64,000 nucleotides of DNA, from contig NC_087067.1 of assembly GCF_963678635.1 (NCBI RefSeq), forward strand, positions 56,579,964 through 56,643,963. The letters run 5' to 3'. The notes below the pieces were generated by a model. It saw only the letters and a program-made list of their open reading frames with translations, was not told the origin of the DNA and searched no databases. A program made the translations under genes and the position numbers. Shown here in pieces: positions 11,906-21,422 of the stretch. The DNA comes from Symsagittifera roscoffensis. Lineage: Eukaryota; Xenacoelomorpha; Acoela; Convolutidae. Position 1 is the first letter of the stretch, and every line of letters begins with the position of its first letter.

Positions 11906-12240
11906 AACCTTATGTTGAGTGGTCTGGTAGCGAAATATCAGGCAAATTAGGTTGAGTTTTTCATCCTCAGGTTTCTTCCGCGTGTGTTGTTGGAAATTAA
12001 CCAATTTGCCTGATCCCCCACCCACCATTGGTGATACTGAAAGCCAGTTCGCTTCAAATAAAACAAAGCCGTTTCAGCCCGTCCGATTTTTGACTTCGTT
12101 GCGTGACAGTAAAGTTAAGTGGTCAGGTACGGTGATATTAAGTGAGTTAAGTTGAATTCTTTCATCCTCAGGTTTACTCTCTGTGTGTTATTGGAGTTCA
12201 ACCGACCTACTTATATTTCCAACCCCATTGGTACTTGAGC
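11906..12240 (+). repeat. Imperfect direct duplication in the leader (about 130 bp, offset 201)
   Basis: The segment around 11906-12043 matches 12107-12240: both have GTGGTC.GGTA, a TCATCCTCAGGTTT core (11961 and 12162), TGTGTTGTTGGA or TGTGTTATTGGA, and CCATTGGT. The TTTCATCCTCAG core also resembles a 3' splice site, so the leader may be spliced. Confidence 0.6.
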
Positions 12241-12273
12241 GTAACGAAGCCGTCGCATAGGTCCCCTAAGTGT

Positions 12274-12918
12274 ATGGTATTCATTCTAGGAGCTAGTTCT
12301 TTGGATCACGCGCTCCGAAAACTTCCTGCTCCGTCCCAGAAGCGCGTCAAAGATGCTTGCTTTACAAAGCCAAGTTTAAGTTTGAACTTAAACGCTAGGG
12401 ACTCTCAGAAAACAATACAGTACTACCTTCATCACTACTTGTCGCACCGTTACGACCTTGTAATTTGGCACGACGCCATTAATAACTCGATAAGGAGGCA
12501 CCGCAGCAACAATAACCGCAAGCTGAGTAGTGAGCAATTTGTCAATTTATTATTAAGGTATAGGACAAACATTTGTGCGATCGTATGCTGTAGACGGAAC
12601 GGAACCGAGGATACAGAGGAAAGTTTAGGTTCAACAGGTATTCTCGCTCTGAACGTCGTTAAAGACTTTATCTCTAAGCTTAAGGCTAAGAACCAGGTAC
12701 TAATTGAGAAGTACAAAGAACTTCACCAGCCTCCTTCCCTTGAGTTAAAGACTCTCCTCCTTCTAAGGCGTTATAGCGCTAATCTTAACATCCCTAAGAC
12801 ACGTAACAAGCGTAACCGCTTACCCCTCAAAGCTCGGAAAGCTAAAAGAAATAGGCTTCAGGCAGAAACTTTGAGACGTCAAGTTCCCCCGTCTTGTCAG
12901 CTAATGTTGATTTACTAA
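12274..12918 (+). CDS. Accessory ORF upstream of gag in BEL/Pao element 1, possible SGNH-like protein
   Basis: This intact 214-residue frame is the only undamaged ORF of the element. I chose the first in-frame ATG at 12274; an open extension to 12235 lacks ATG. The N-terminus reads VFILGASSLDH and a second block near residue 65 reads DLVIWHDAINNSI, followed by an Arg/Asn-rich stretch. The C-terminal 60 residues are very basic (many Lys/Arg), suggesting nucleic-acid binding. The small GASS block followed by a WHD..NNS block is loosely like SGNH-hydrolase blocks I and III, but that is a guess. It is not a standard BEL/Pao gene and sits where gag normally starts. Its integrity, in contrast to the broken gag-pol, is notable. 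Confidence 0.6.
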   Translation: MVFILGASSLDHALRKLPAPSQKRVKDACFTKPSLSLNLNARDSQKTIQYYLHHYLSHRYDLVIWHDAINNSIRRHRSNNNRKLSSEQFVNLLLRYRTNICAIVCCRRNGTEDTEESLGSTGILALNVVKDFISKLKAKNQVLIEKYKELHQPPSLELKTLLLLRRYSANLNIPKTRNKRNRLPLKARKAKRNRLQAETLRRQVPPSCQLMLIY

Positions 12919-13011
12919 TGCAAATTTAATTACGTACCAAAACAGTATCTCATTTTATTGATCGTTTTCTATAGGTGAGCATCCGTAGAAAATTGTCAAT
13001 TTGTGAAAAAC

Positions 13012-13275
13012 ATGGACGAAAAATTCCAAAGTAAGATACGCAAGTTATTCGAAACCCGTGTAAATCTAGAAAATGCGCTGCTTAAAGGTCACTCATTATT
13101 ACTTGAGTACATTGAGAATAATAGTCGCACTACAAAAATTGATAATGCTGTTTACAAATGTAAAATTGCGTTGGAAAAAGCTGTCGACGTCAATGAGCAA
13201 TTAATTAGGTTAGCGGAAAAAACGGAAAACCCTGAAAAATTATTGCTCAGCAAGATCTTTGGCTTAAGAAAGTAA
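13012..13275 (+). pseudogene. gag: BEL/Pao element 1 gag, N-terminal part
   Basis: This is 87 residues from the ATG at 13012 (an ORF extension to a GTG at 13003 is disregarded). The sequence is charged and helical (heptad-like Leu/Ile spacing), as in the N-terminal coiled coil of BEL/Pao gag proteins. It ends at a TAA just before the next open segment, which starts with ATG at 13281. It could be a short separate protein, but continuation of coiled-coil character downstream argues for one broken gag. Confidence 0.55.
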
Positions 13276-13280
13276 CCGAA

Positions 13281-14266
13281 ATGAACGATAAATTAATGCA
13301 TGAAGCTCAGAGTTACAAGATGAGCCTTGAACCTTCGTCATTTCCAGCAACCGGCATTACAAGGAGCACGGGATCTTTACAACAAATTAGGTCTGAGACA
13401 TCCTCACGCTCGCACAAAACAAAAGATTCAGAAGCACGAGTAGGATAGTAGAAAGCTTGACTCACATAAGTCGGATAAATCTGCTTCCACTCGTCATACG
13501 TCGACTGTTCGCACTATGTCATCAAGTGAGAAACGGCATGAGTTAGCTTTAGTAAAACGACGCCATGAGGAGCTGGAAAGGCAGTATCAAGTATCTTTAA
13601 GACTTAAAGAGCAAGAGAACCGTCTTAAGTTCGAACAGAGTCAGCTGTAACTAGAGCAATTGGCTGAAAGTCATAAAAAGCAACTAATTGAAATGGAACT
13701 GAAAGCGTTCGAACTTGAGGACATTTCATCTGAGGTTAGCGAGAAGGTAGCGGAAAGTAACTCGACAGGAGTAAGTCAACCTATTTCAAAAGTAGCAACC
13801 GATCGAACTAATGATTGGGTAGACTCTGTTAGTTCACAGGCACCTCCTGACGTTGTTAGTGCGCCAGGTTTGCTGGCCTTCACTCCTGAACCCATTCCGT
13901 CAGGACCGACGACTTCCGCCATCCTCGCTCATGCAATTCACACCAGTAATAGTCATAACCATGAGCACACAGCATTGAGTGACCCTGGAATCCATAATAA
14001 TGGACATCGGGCTATGCCTCAATTTGGCAGTGCAAACCTTTTGCCAAGGCAAGCTCCTGGTCTATTCCCAGTTAACAATTTGCATTCTAGTGCACACGTG
14101 TTACCACCACCGTCTGCTGTTCCTTTACAGACCATGAGTTCAAACATAACTAATGGTAGTTTTGCCAGCGCGCAACCTGAATCATTACCTGTCCCAATGT
14201 TACCGGCACAACCCGGATCTGCTTTTGTTTCTTTGTCACCTGCATTTGCTGGTGGTGGCTTCTCAT
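13281..14266 (+). pseudogene. gag: BEL/Pao element 1 gag, coiled-coil and linker part with stops
   Basis: From ATG 13281 the frame closes at about 13450. An overlapping frame then encodes a Glu/Arg/Gln-rich coiled coil (RRHEELERQYQVSLRLKEQE), interrupted by a TAA at about 13648 directly after FEQSQL. From 13660 the same coiled coil continues, then changes to a Pro/Ser/Asn/His-rich linker of about 170 residues. A frameshift near 14266 moves the reading frame, without which the downstream capsid region would be lost. Gag particles normally form in the cytoplasm. Confidence 0.6.
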
Positions 14267-15922
14267 CTTTGAAGTAAACCCAACGCCGATTTTCTTTTCG
14301 GCACCTAATTGCCATGCAGCGCCAGTCCAGACGCAACATAATCTTCCCTTTGTTCCGCATACTGTGTCACCTAATATCAACGATTACTACACAAGTGATG
14401 CAAACTTATGGCGATTGGCAGCTACAAATCCAATCGTCACGCCTGCTCAGTGTTGTAATGCTGGAAACATTTTTTCTAATGTGACAACTGTTGTCCCATC
14501 GTTTAACACCGCCGCTCCGTATACTAGTGGTGGGACTGTGTATTTTAATACTCCCCCAGTTCATCCACAAGATGTTCCGCATTTTGTCAATCATACTAAT
14601 ACTGGTTATCAGCCAGTCAACGAAGACTACGCACCGTCTTCCGCTTATCCGAACCAAGGTTGTTCATCGGATCGACCTCTCTCCGCTCGTGAATTGGCGG
14701 AACTATTGATGCATAGCCGCAGTGATGATCTTCCTGAATGGAAGTTAGCCCAGTTTGACGGCAACCCGTTAAGCTGGCACGAATGGTTTGGTCAGTTTAA
14801 GTCCACCGTTGATTCCGCTGTTCTCACCGATGATACGAAACTGATATACTTAAAAACGCTCGTCACAGGCAAAGCAAAAACCGCAATTGCGGAGTTTAGT
14901 TATAGTGGCGTTATGTACATGGATGCACTGGCCACCTTGCAACGGAAGTTTGGGCAACCACATGCCATTGTTGGTGCGCATCTTGATAAGCTGAATACTT
15001 TTCCTCCACTTAAGATGCACAATTCGGAAAATGTCATTAGTTTCTCCTCTGCCATATCTGGCCTCGTAGCAGTTTTCAAATCGTTTTCTTTCAACGATGA
15101 TCTAAAGAGTGTTAACCTGTTAAACCAAGCTGTTAGTAAACTTCCGCCTAACTTCAAGGAGGCTTGGTCAATGCATACTGTTAGACATAATTGGCAGCGA
15201 CCAACACTCTTAGACTTTAACAACTGGTTGAAAGAAAAGGCCGAGGGGCATGAAAGATTACGTTTACTCAACTCTAAGGCAAAAAATGAGGAACCAGTTA
15301 AACCAAAAACAACCATAGTTTTTGCAGCCAATAGCCAGGTAACTAGTACCGCTCAGGATAAGTCTAAGTTTCCGCCGTGCGTTTTGTGTAAGGGTAGTCA
15401 TGCATTGTGGAATTGTGCTGTTTTTAAGGAAAAGAATGCTACTCAGCGCGCAAAATACGTAGCTGAACAGAAACTTTGCTTCGCTTGCCTCAATGGCAAT
15501 CATAGTTTCCGGGAATGTTCTAGTGCGAAAAAGTGCCCGAAGCCAGAGTGGGATAGCACACATAATGTCTTGCTCCATGGAGCCGAAAGAATATTTCCTC
15601 GGAAGGAAAATTCAAATGTCTCGAAAAAAGCTGGAACAAACAAATCCAAGGAGAATACAATTACTTTCACCCATGCCGCTGTTAGTGATGTACATGACAT
15701 TGAATCTTCTAAAGGGTTGTTACCAATTGCAACACTCGGTGTATCCTCGGATGTAACCAGTCTCCTGACGTTGGTTCTTTGTGATAGTGCATCGACTCAC
15801 TCCTGGGTGTCTTCGTCACTCGTAAACCGTCTCGGCTTAGTAGGGGAGCCCGTTAACTTGTCAATTAGTGGTTTCAATTCAACCACCGTTGTTGGGACTC
15901 AGAGGGTCAAGTTTACAGTTCC
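14266..15922 (+). pseudogene. gag-pol: BEL/Pao element 1 gag capsid (DUF1759), zinc knuckles and protease start (DUF1758)
   Basis: After a Pro/Asn-rich linker, the DUF1759-type capsid region starts near LPEWKLAQFDGNPLSWHEWF (about 14729) and includes the family-typical LKTLVTGKAK. Two CCHC/CCHH-like zinc motifs follow (CVLCKGSHALWNC and CFACLNGNHSFREC, about 15379-15520). The retroviral-type aspartic protease then starts, with LVLCDSASTHSWV as active-site loop: DSA in place of the common DSG. The frame is shifted near 15922 (at CCGAGCCGAATAA); the roughly 26 residues after that point in this frame are out of register. Confidence 0.85.
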
Positions 15923-17245
15923 TCCGAGCCGAATAATAGTGATTTCGTATTTTCTCTCTGTGCATATGTTAAAGACAATATTCGGATTGGTTCCAAATTA
16001 ATCAATATTGCTGATTTGCAGAATACATATCCACAATTAGCACCCATTAAGCCCACTCAAAATACTTATGAGGAGGTTGAAGTTATTATCGGACAAGACT
16101 ACTACCACGCCGTTAGACCCATTGAGTTCATCTTGGGAGATGATAAAAACTCACCGTGTTCCGTTCGCCTACCGATAGGTTGGGTCATAAGTGGTCCGTT
16201 GCCGCCGTCCATTAATTCTACTTCTTCGTGTTTCAAGTGTGTTGTTGAAGATTCTTCTCTGACCGACCAGATAAAATCCTGGTACGAGTTGGAATCTTAT
16301 GGTGCTTTCAAACAAGTCGATGCCCGTTCCGCCGCGGATAAACATGCTTTATCCATCCTAAATTTTGAAACCGTTCACAATGGCGAAAGATACATTGTGT
16401 CTATGCTTTGGATTGATAGTAATGTCAGTCTACCAAACAATTATTACTCGTCACTCGCCCAATTTAAAACATTGGAGAGAAGGTTAAGTGAAGACCCTGA
16501 GCTGCGCGAAAGATACGCAGAAACAATTAGAGAGGACATTAGGAAAGGCTATGTCGTTACCGTCGAACCGCATGATCCACGTAAGCGTTCCGATCGCGAG
16601 TGGTATCTCCCGCACCATCCCGTCGTAAATCCGAATAAGCCGAGTAAGGTGCGCCGAGTCCTTAATGGGGCTTCTAAGTTTCACGGCACATCCTTAAATA
16701 AGTCCTTATTGGTGGGTCCGGACCTACTGCAAAATTTAATTTTTGTACTTTTGCGATTCCGTCAACACAAGTACGCCGTCTCCGCGGATATAGAGGGTAT
16801 GTTCCTCCAGGTAGGAGTCCTTGCCCGCGATCAAACTTCTCTCCGTTTTTTGTGGCGGGAGGATAACACTTCCGATGTGGTAGTTCATCAGTACACTCGC
16901 CCTATATTCGGCGCACGGGATTCGCCTACGTGCGCCAATTTCGCGTTGCGAAAAACAGCAATTGATAATATGTCCACATACACTGAGGCCGCATCAGTCG
17001 TAAATGAAAAGTTTTACATGGACGATTACTTGGATTCATTCGAGAACGTTACCCATGCAATTAAAATTAGTCGCGATTGGGTTTCCTTACTAAAATTGGG
17101 AGGATTTAAACTGACTAAATTTGTCAGTAATGCTGATGAAATCACTTCAGCAATGAACCCCGAGGAATCAGAAACGTCGTCTTCACCCATCAACGAAATA
17201 TGTAACGGTGCCGAACAATCATCACACGTCGTAGGTCTTAAGTGA
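15922..17245 (+). pseudogene. pol: BEL/Pao element 1 protease end and reverse transcriptase
   Basis: The shifted frame continues the protease (IIGQDYYHAV, GWVISGPLP) and the BEL connecting region (LERRLSEDPELRERYAETI). The reverse transcriptase follows, with YLPHHPVVNPNKPSKVRRV, SADIEGMFLQV (first catalytic Asp) and FYMDDYLDS (catalytic YMDD, near 17011-17040). It ends at TGA 17243-17245 in 'GLK-stop-NHVKD', where the family normally has Trp, so a single G-to-A change (TGG to TGA) explains it. The polymerase active-site residues themselves are intact. Confidence 0.88.
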
Positions 17246-18466
17246 AACCATGTGAAAGACACATTGGTTGTTAGCAGAGGCGTGGATCGTCCTCTCGATA
17301 AAGCAATAACTCAACGAACCGTCTTGAGTTTCGTCTCTTCTGTGTTTGACCCTGTTGGGTTAGTAGCTCCATACACAGTTAGGGCCCGTCTTTTACTTAA
17401 AGATATTTGGAAAATCAGTGGTCAAAGTTGGGACGACGAATTGCCAGAAGACATAAGAGATAAGTTTCTCGAGTGGCACTCCGGTCTCTCTCTCTTAGGG
17501 CAATTGACTATTCCCCGTTGTTACTTCACAGAGCCTGTTGATCAAATTGAGCTCCACATGTTCGGTGATAGCTCACAGGACGTTTTCTGTGCGGTTGGAT
17601 TTTTGCGTGCGCGACTCTCGAGCTCGCACAAAACTCAAATATCCTTCATCTTTGGTAAAGCTCGCGTTGCGCCCATGAAAGCGCTATCTATATCGAAGCT
17701 AGAGCTTCAAGCTGCTCTGCTCGCCACACGACTAAAAGATGATATACTGGCCGCCCTTACCGTCTCTATTAATCAAGTCTACATGTGGACAGATAGTACA
17801 ACAGTTTTGCAGTGGCTAATTTCGACTGAAAAATTACCTGTATTCGTCGCTAATCGTGTCGGCGAAATCCTCGAATCGACCACTATTGATGAGTGGCACC
17901 ATGTTCTGAGCGGCGGTAATCCAGCTGATACCGGTACGCGGGGGATTTCTTCGGAAGCCCTCAAGGATAGCAGCTGGGTTATTGGTCCGAGCATTCTCAG
18001 GACTACTGATTGGCCGTTTATACCCGACGAACGTGTAATCAATAAAATTGGTTTGAAGGGTCCTTCTTGTGATGTTGATAAATGCTTGGATACATCATCT
18101 TCCTTCGTCACCGATGTCACATCCATCAAACATCCCGAACACGGGTTCAATTGGGAAAGGTTGAGTTCCTTTACAAGATATAAACGAGTAGTCGCTTTTA
18201 TGTTGAGGATGTTGCCTTCACATAAGCATTTTCGTGCTAAGGACTTACGAATCACCGACCCCACTGAACTTGATATTGCAGAAAGCAAACTGATTCATCT
18301 TGCTCAGATGGAATCCTTCCCCGTTGAGTTAAAAACACTCACCGCTGGCAAACCTATTAAGAATAGTAGTAAAATTGCCACATACTCTCCATTTATCGGT
18401 CCCGCTGGTATCATTCGTTCCACCGGACAGATTGTGCGCTTAGTGAATACCGAGTTTGATACTTAA
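17246..18466 (+). pseudogene. pol: BEL/Pao element 1 RT connection and RNase H
   Basis: The same frame continues after the TGA. It contains the peptidase-A17-associated region (FDPVGLVAPYTV) and the RNase H domain with HMFGDSSQD, LELQAALLATRL and MWTDSTTVLQWL, plus NPADTGTRGI, where the family usually has NPAD and a second acidic residue. It closes at TAA 18464-18466, followed in frame by HPIILDARH, the expected next residues, so this too is an isolated nonsense mutation. Confidence 0.85.
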
Positions 18467-19606
18467 CACCCAATAATACTCGACGCCCGACATACCATAG
18501 TTCGTTTGTTAGCTTGCAGCCTCCACCATAAGCATTTTCATCAAGGATTAGATTACATGCGCTCAGTTTTAAATATGAAATATGCAGTACTTGGGTTGCT
18601 TCGACTACTTCGGTCTATCGAAAATCAATGTGTAACATGCCGTAAACGCAAAGCAAGTACCATCCAGCCTATTATGTCCGATTTACCTGTCGAACGTCTC
18701 GGATATAAGCAACCACCCTTCAATCATACGGGTGTTGATTACTTTGGACCGCTTTACGTTCCGGTTTGCAGAAGCACTGAAAAAAGATGGGCATTTCTTT
18801 TTACTTGCCTCACCACCAGGGCTGTACACCTTGAGATTGTACTATCTCTGGACACCAGTTCTTGTGTCATGGGCATCGAACGGTTCATTGCGCGTCGTGG
18901 TACGCCAAGCACAATCTGGTCGGATAACGGCACGAACTTCGTTGGTGCGGAAAAGCAATTACTTGCCTGCATCAAGAGCTGGAATGGCATGGCTCCGATC
19001 ATTTTTGCACACAAAGGTGTTACTTGGAAATTCAACCCGCCAGGCGCACCCCATCATGGCGGCTCCTGGGAACGCCTCGTCCGAAGCGTGAAGCGCGTGC
19101 TGTACGATATACTAGGCAGTAGGCGAGTCACTGAAGAGGTGTTAGGAACAACACTCTGCTTAGTTGAGCAGGCTTTGAATTCGAGGCCAATCACTCCCGT
19201 TAGTACTGATTCACGTGAGTTAAAAGCGTTAACCCCAAACCATTTTTTGCTTGGACAACATGCCACAAGCTTTCCTTCGCTTTTACCCGGGGAGCACTTC
19301 GATCACAAGAAAAGGTACGTGCGGGCGCAGTCATATGCTAACGCGATTTGGTCTCGTTGGTTTCGAGAATATGTTCCCTCGCTGAATAAGCGTGTGAAGC
19401 GGCACACTCATTCTGACTTCACTCTTAAAACAGGCGATCTCGTGTGGGTGATTGAGCCCGATAGTCCGCGTGGTTAATACCCTCTTGCCCGAATCGTCAA
19501 GCTAAACTACGGACAGGACGGTTGCGCTCGATCCGCCCTTGTTAAGACCGCAACCCGTGAAGTCACTCGGCCGACCGTTAAGCTCGCTCCGGTTCTTCCT
19601 TCTTCA
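18467..19606 (+). pseudogene. pol: BEL/Pao element 1 integrase and DUF5641-type C-terminal domain
   Basis: The integrase has a zinc-binding HHCC domain (LHHKHFH...CVTCRKRK) and the DDE catalytic core: GVDYFGPL, SDNGTNF and GGSWERLVRSVKR. The DUF5641-type tail (LKTGDLVWVIEP) is interrupted by TAA at 19475, then continues in frame (YPLARIVKLNYGQDG) to about 19606, where the G-run and gap begin. All catalytic positions of the integrase are present. Confidence 0.88.
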
Positions 19607-19823
19607 GGGGGGGGGGGGGGGGGNNNNNNNNNNNNNNNNNNNNNNNNNNNNNNNNNNNNNNNNNNNNNNNNNNNNNNNNNNNNNNNNNNNNNNNNNNNNN
19701 NNNNNNNNNNNNNNNNNNNNNNNNNNNNNNNNNNNNNNNNNNNNNNNNNNNNNNNNNNNNNNNNNNNNNNNNNNNNNNNNNNNNNNNNNNNNNNNNNNNN
19801 NNNNNNNNNNNNNNNNNNNNNNN
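19607..19823. other. Assembly artefact: G17 run and 200-N gap
   Basis: Seventeen consecutive Gs (19607-19623) are followed by exactly 200 Ns (19624-19823). A round 200 suggests a gap of unknown true size. The 3' LTR and 3' UTR of element 1 should lie here. Open frames that read through the Ns are artefacts. Confidence 0.95.
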
Positions 19824-19857
19824 CCCTTGAAGTGTCTTCAATTTTCAGATCGTTATT

Positions 19858-20830
19858 ATGTCTGGATATGACTACCCATTTACAGTGTATGAGACGAAGG
19901 AGAGGAAGAGTAGGGCGGAGTCGGGTAGAGCACCACGTCTGCCTCCACATGGCGAGGTGCGAAGGTCCAGTAGGCGGGGCGCTGTCGACCGGGAGGACCT
20001 GCAGGGTTTCTTCGATGCAGTGACCAGAGGGTTTCACTCCGATTCCTGTTAAGTCGTTGGATGAGATCCAGTCTTCAAGGAAGGAAGCTGCAATCGTGGA
20101 TAGGGCAGTTCTGCGGTTTCCGAAAGCTGAGAGCATTTATTCCATTGTATCAAAGTAGTAGAGTATAGCGGGTGTGCATCAATTGTTTGTTTTGTTTTAG
20201 AAGCAACTTAGAGGTCTTAAACGTATTAGTAACCTCAGCGTAGAAGGGTCATTGTGCACTGGCTGGGAGGTTGGAGTTAACTGTCGAGAGACTCCTAGTG
20301 TGACAGCTAAAGGTGTTATTGGCGTCATGTCTGGAGGTCAGACCAGATGGCCGAAGCAGGACTTTTCTTCTTTTCTCCAAGGTATTTTTGTAGAGTCCTC
20401 GTCCTTCCGGACTTTCCATCAAGACTTGGATGAGGAAGATGATGCTGTTTTGTGTCTTCTGGGGGGTCGAAAGTTGTGGCTGATGACATCTGAAGTCAAT
20501 CTCTCTGGTGAACTTGAGCGCCTGGCCGGTAGCAATGATTCGGAGATGGGATTCACTGATGCTGCTAAATATCTGAGGAACCTTGGTTCTCATCAGAAGA
20601 AACTGCTCCGCTAGGGTGTTCTTGAGAAGGGGAAAAGTTTGTATCTTCCATATGCGTGGTGCCATGCAGTTCTGACTCTCTGCGACGAAGAGAGGGTCTG
20701 CTGCATGTACTATGCGGAGATGCAAACTCGAATTTCCTTGGTAGCATCTGCGTGGAAGCGCTGCCAGCAACACTGCAGGGTCAACAAGCGAAGAGGACCA
20801 GATGACAGCGAATCGCATGACAGCGAATGA
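19858..20830 (+). pseudogene. JmjC-domain-like gene, broken
   Basis: Exon 1 starts at ATG 19858 (MSGYDYPFTVYETKER). Coding character switches frame near 20022 and continues as PEGFTPIPVKSLDEIQSSRK to 20146. A 54-nt GT-AG intron (20147-20200, ending TTTTGTTTTAG) joins in phase 0 to exon 2. Exon 2 holds FHQDLDEED (an HxD pair, His at 20417), then GGRKLWLMTS, and about 80 residues later SLYLPYAWCHAV (His at 20663). HxD plus a distal His with GxKxW and W.HAV is the iron-binding layout of JmjC oxygenases. An in-frame TAG at 20612 lies between the two halves. The stop at 20828 is followed 33 bases later by AATAAA (20863-20868). JmjC proteins commonly demethylate histones or hydroxylate proteins; the substrate here is unknown. 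The frameshift and stop point to a pseudogene, unless the assembly is wrong near the gap. Confidence 0.5.
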
Positions 20831-20862
20831 CTGTTCAACGGTAAATATGTAAGCAATTATTC

Positions 20863-20868
20863 AATAAA
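20863..20868 (+). promoter_or_regulatory. AATAAA polyadenylation signal of the JmjC-like gene
   Basis: A canonical AATAAA lies 33 bases after the stop codon of the JmjC-like reading frame, on the same strand. Confidence 0.5.
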
Positions 20869-20879
20869 TGAACTAAATG

Positions 20880-21422
20880 TGACTGCACCATAAGTATGGA
20901 GTATACAAGTGAAGTATTAATGGTACGAGTCATGAGCGAAAGTTTGTGTACTTAGAAAAACATTTTATGGGAATTAATGGTTGTAAATCATTACAATACG
21001 ACATCTTTGAATATAATTTAAAGGCAAATATAACATTTTAACAGTTTGACGTGATCAGAGAACCTATTGTTACATTCAAGACAGTAGAGTAGGCGTATCC
21101 TAGCTGTTTTCAGACAATAATTACATTTTGGGTCATGAGGGTACAACCTCATACGAATTTTAATGCACGATTTTGCACTAAAATTGATGAAAATTTACAT
21201 CATTTTCGACTTTTATGAACATACAATATTGGGAATTTACACGAAAGTGGTCAATATGAACGATTCAGACCATAATGCATTGCATAGGGGTAATTTAGGT
21301 TCCTTCTTTCAAAAGGGTCATGGGGGTACTACCACTTAAAATTTGAAAACTGCACATTTTTGATATTTTTCGATTTTTAGTTCTTGTTTTAAATGAACTG
21401 CACATTGGATATGACTAGGTTG
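20880..21422. other. Intergenic; expected site of the 3' LTR of BEL element 2, not recognised
   Basis: Two related phrases, GGGTCATGAGGGTAC (about 21130) and GGGTCATGGGGGTAC (about 21316), suggest a small diverged duplication. The sequence just upstream of the element-2 primer site does not recur here, so the 3' LTR is missing or too diverged for me to see. Confidence 0.4.

Larger units (their letters stand above)
10533..19606 (+). mobile_element. BEL/Pao LTR retrotransposon (element 1), inactivated, 3' end lost in assembly gap
   Basis: The order is LTR, primer-binding site, long leader, an extra ORF, gag, aspartic protease, reverse transcriptase, RNase H, integrase and the DUF5641-type C-terminal domain, which is the classic BEL/Pao order. 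The polyprotein is interrupted by stops at about 13275, 13450, 13648, 17243, 18464 and 19475 and by frameshifts near 14266 and 15922, so it cannot be made as one protein. No 3' LTR is visible because the sequence ends in a G-run and 200 Ns. Confidence 0.9.

Noticed and set aside
12450-12716. Antisense frame inside the accessory ORF
   Set aside because: It is a shadow of the plus-strand ORF without any domain or start context.
19507-20136. Minus-strand open frame across the N gap
   Set aside because: It is open only because Ns do not encode stops, and its real ends are antisense to the BEL integrase tail and to the JmjC-like exon.
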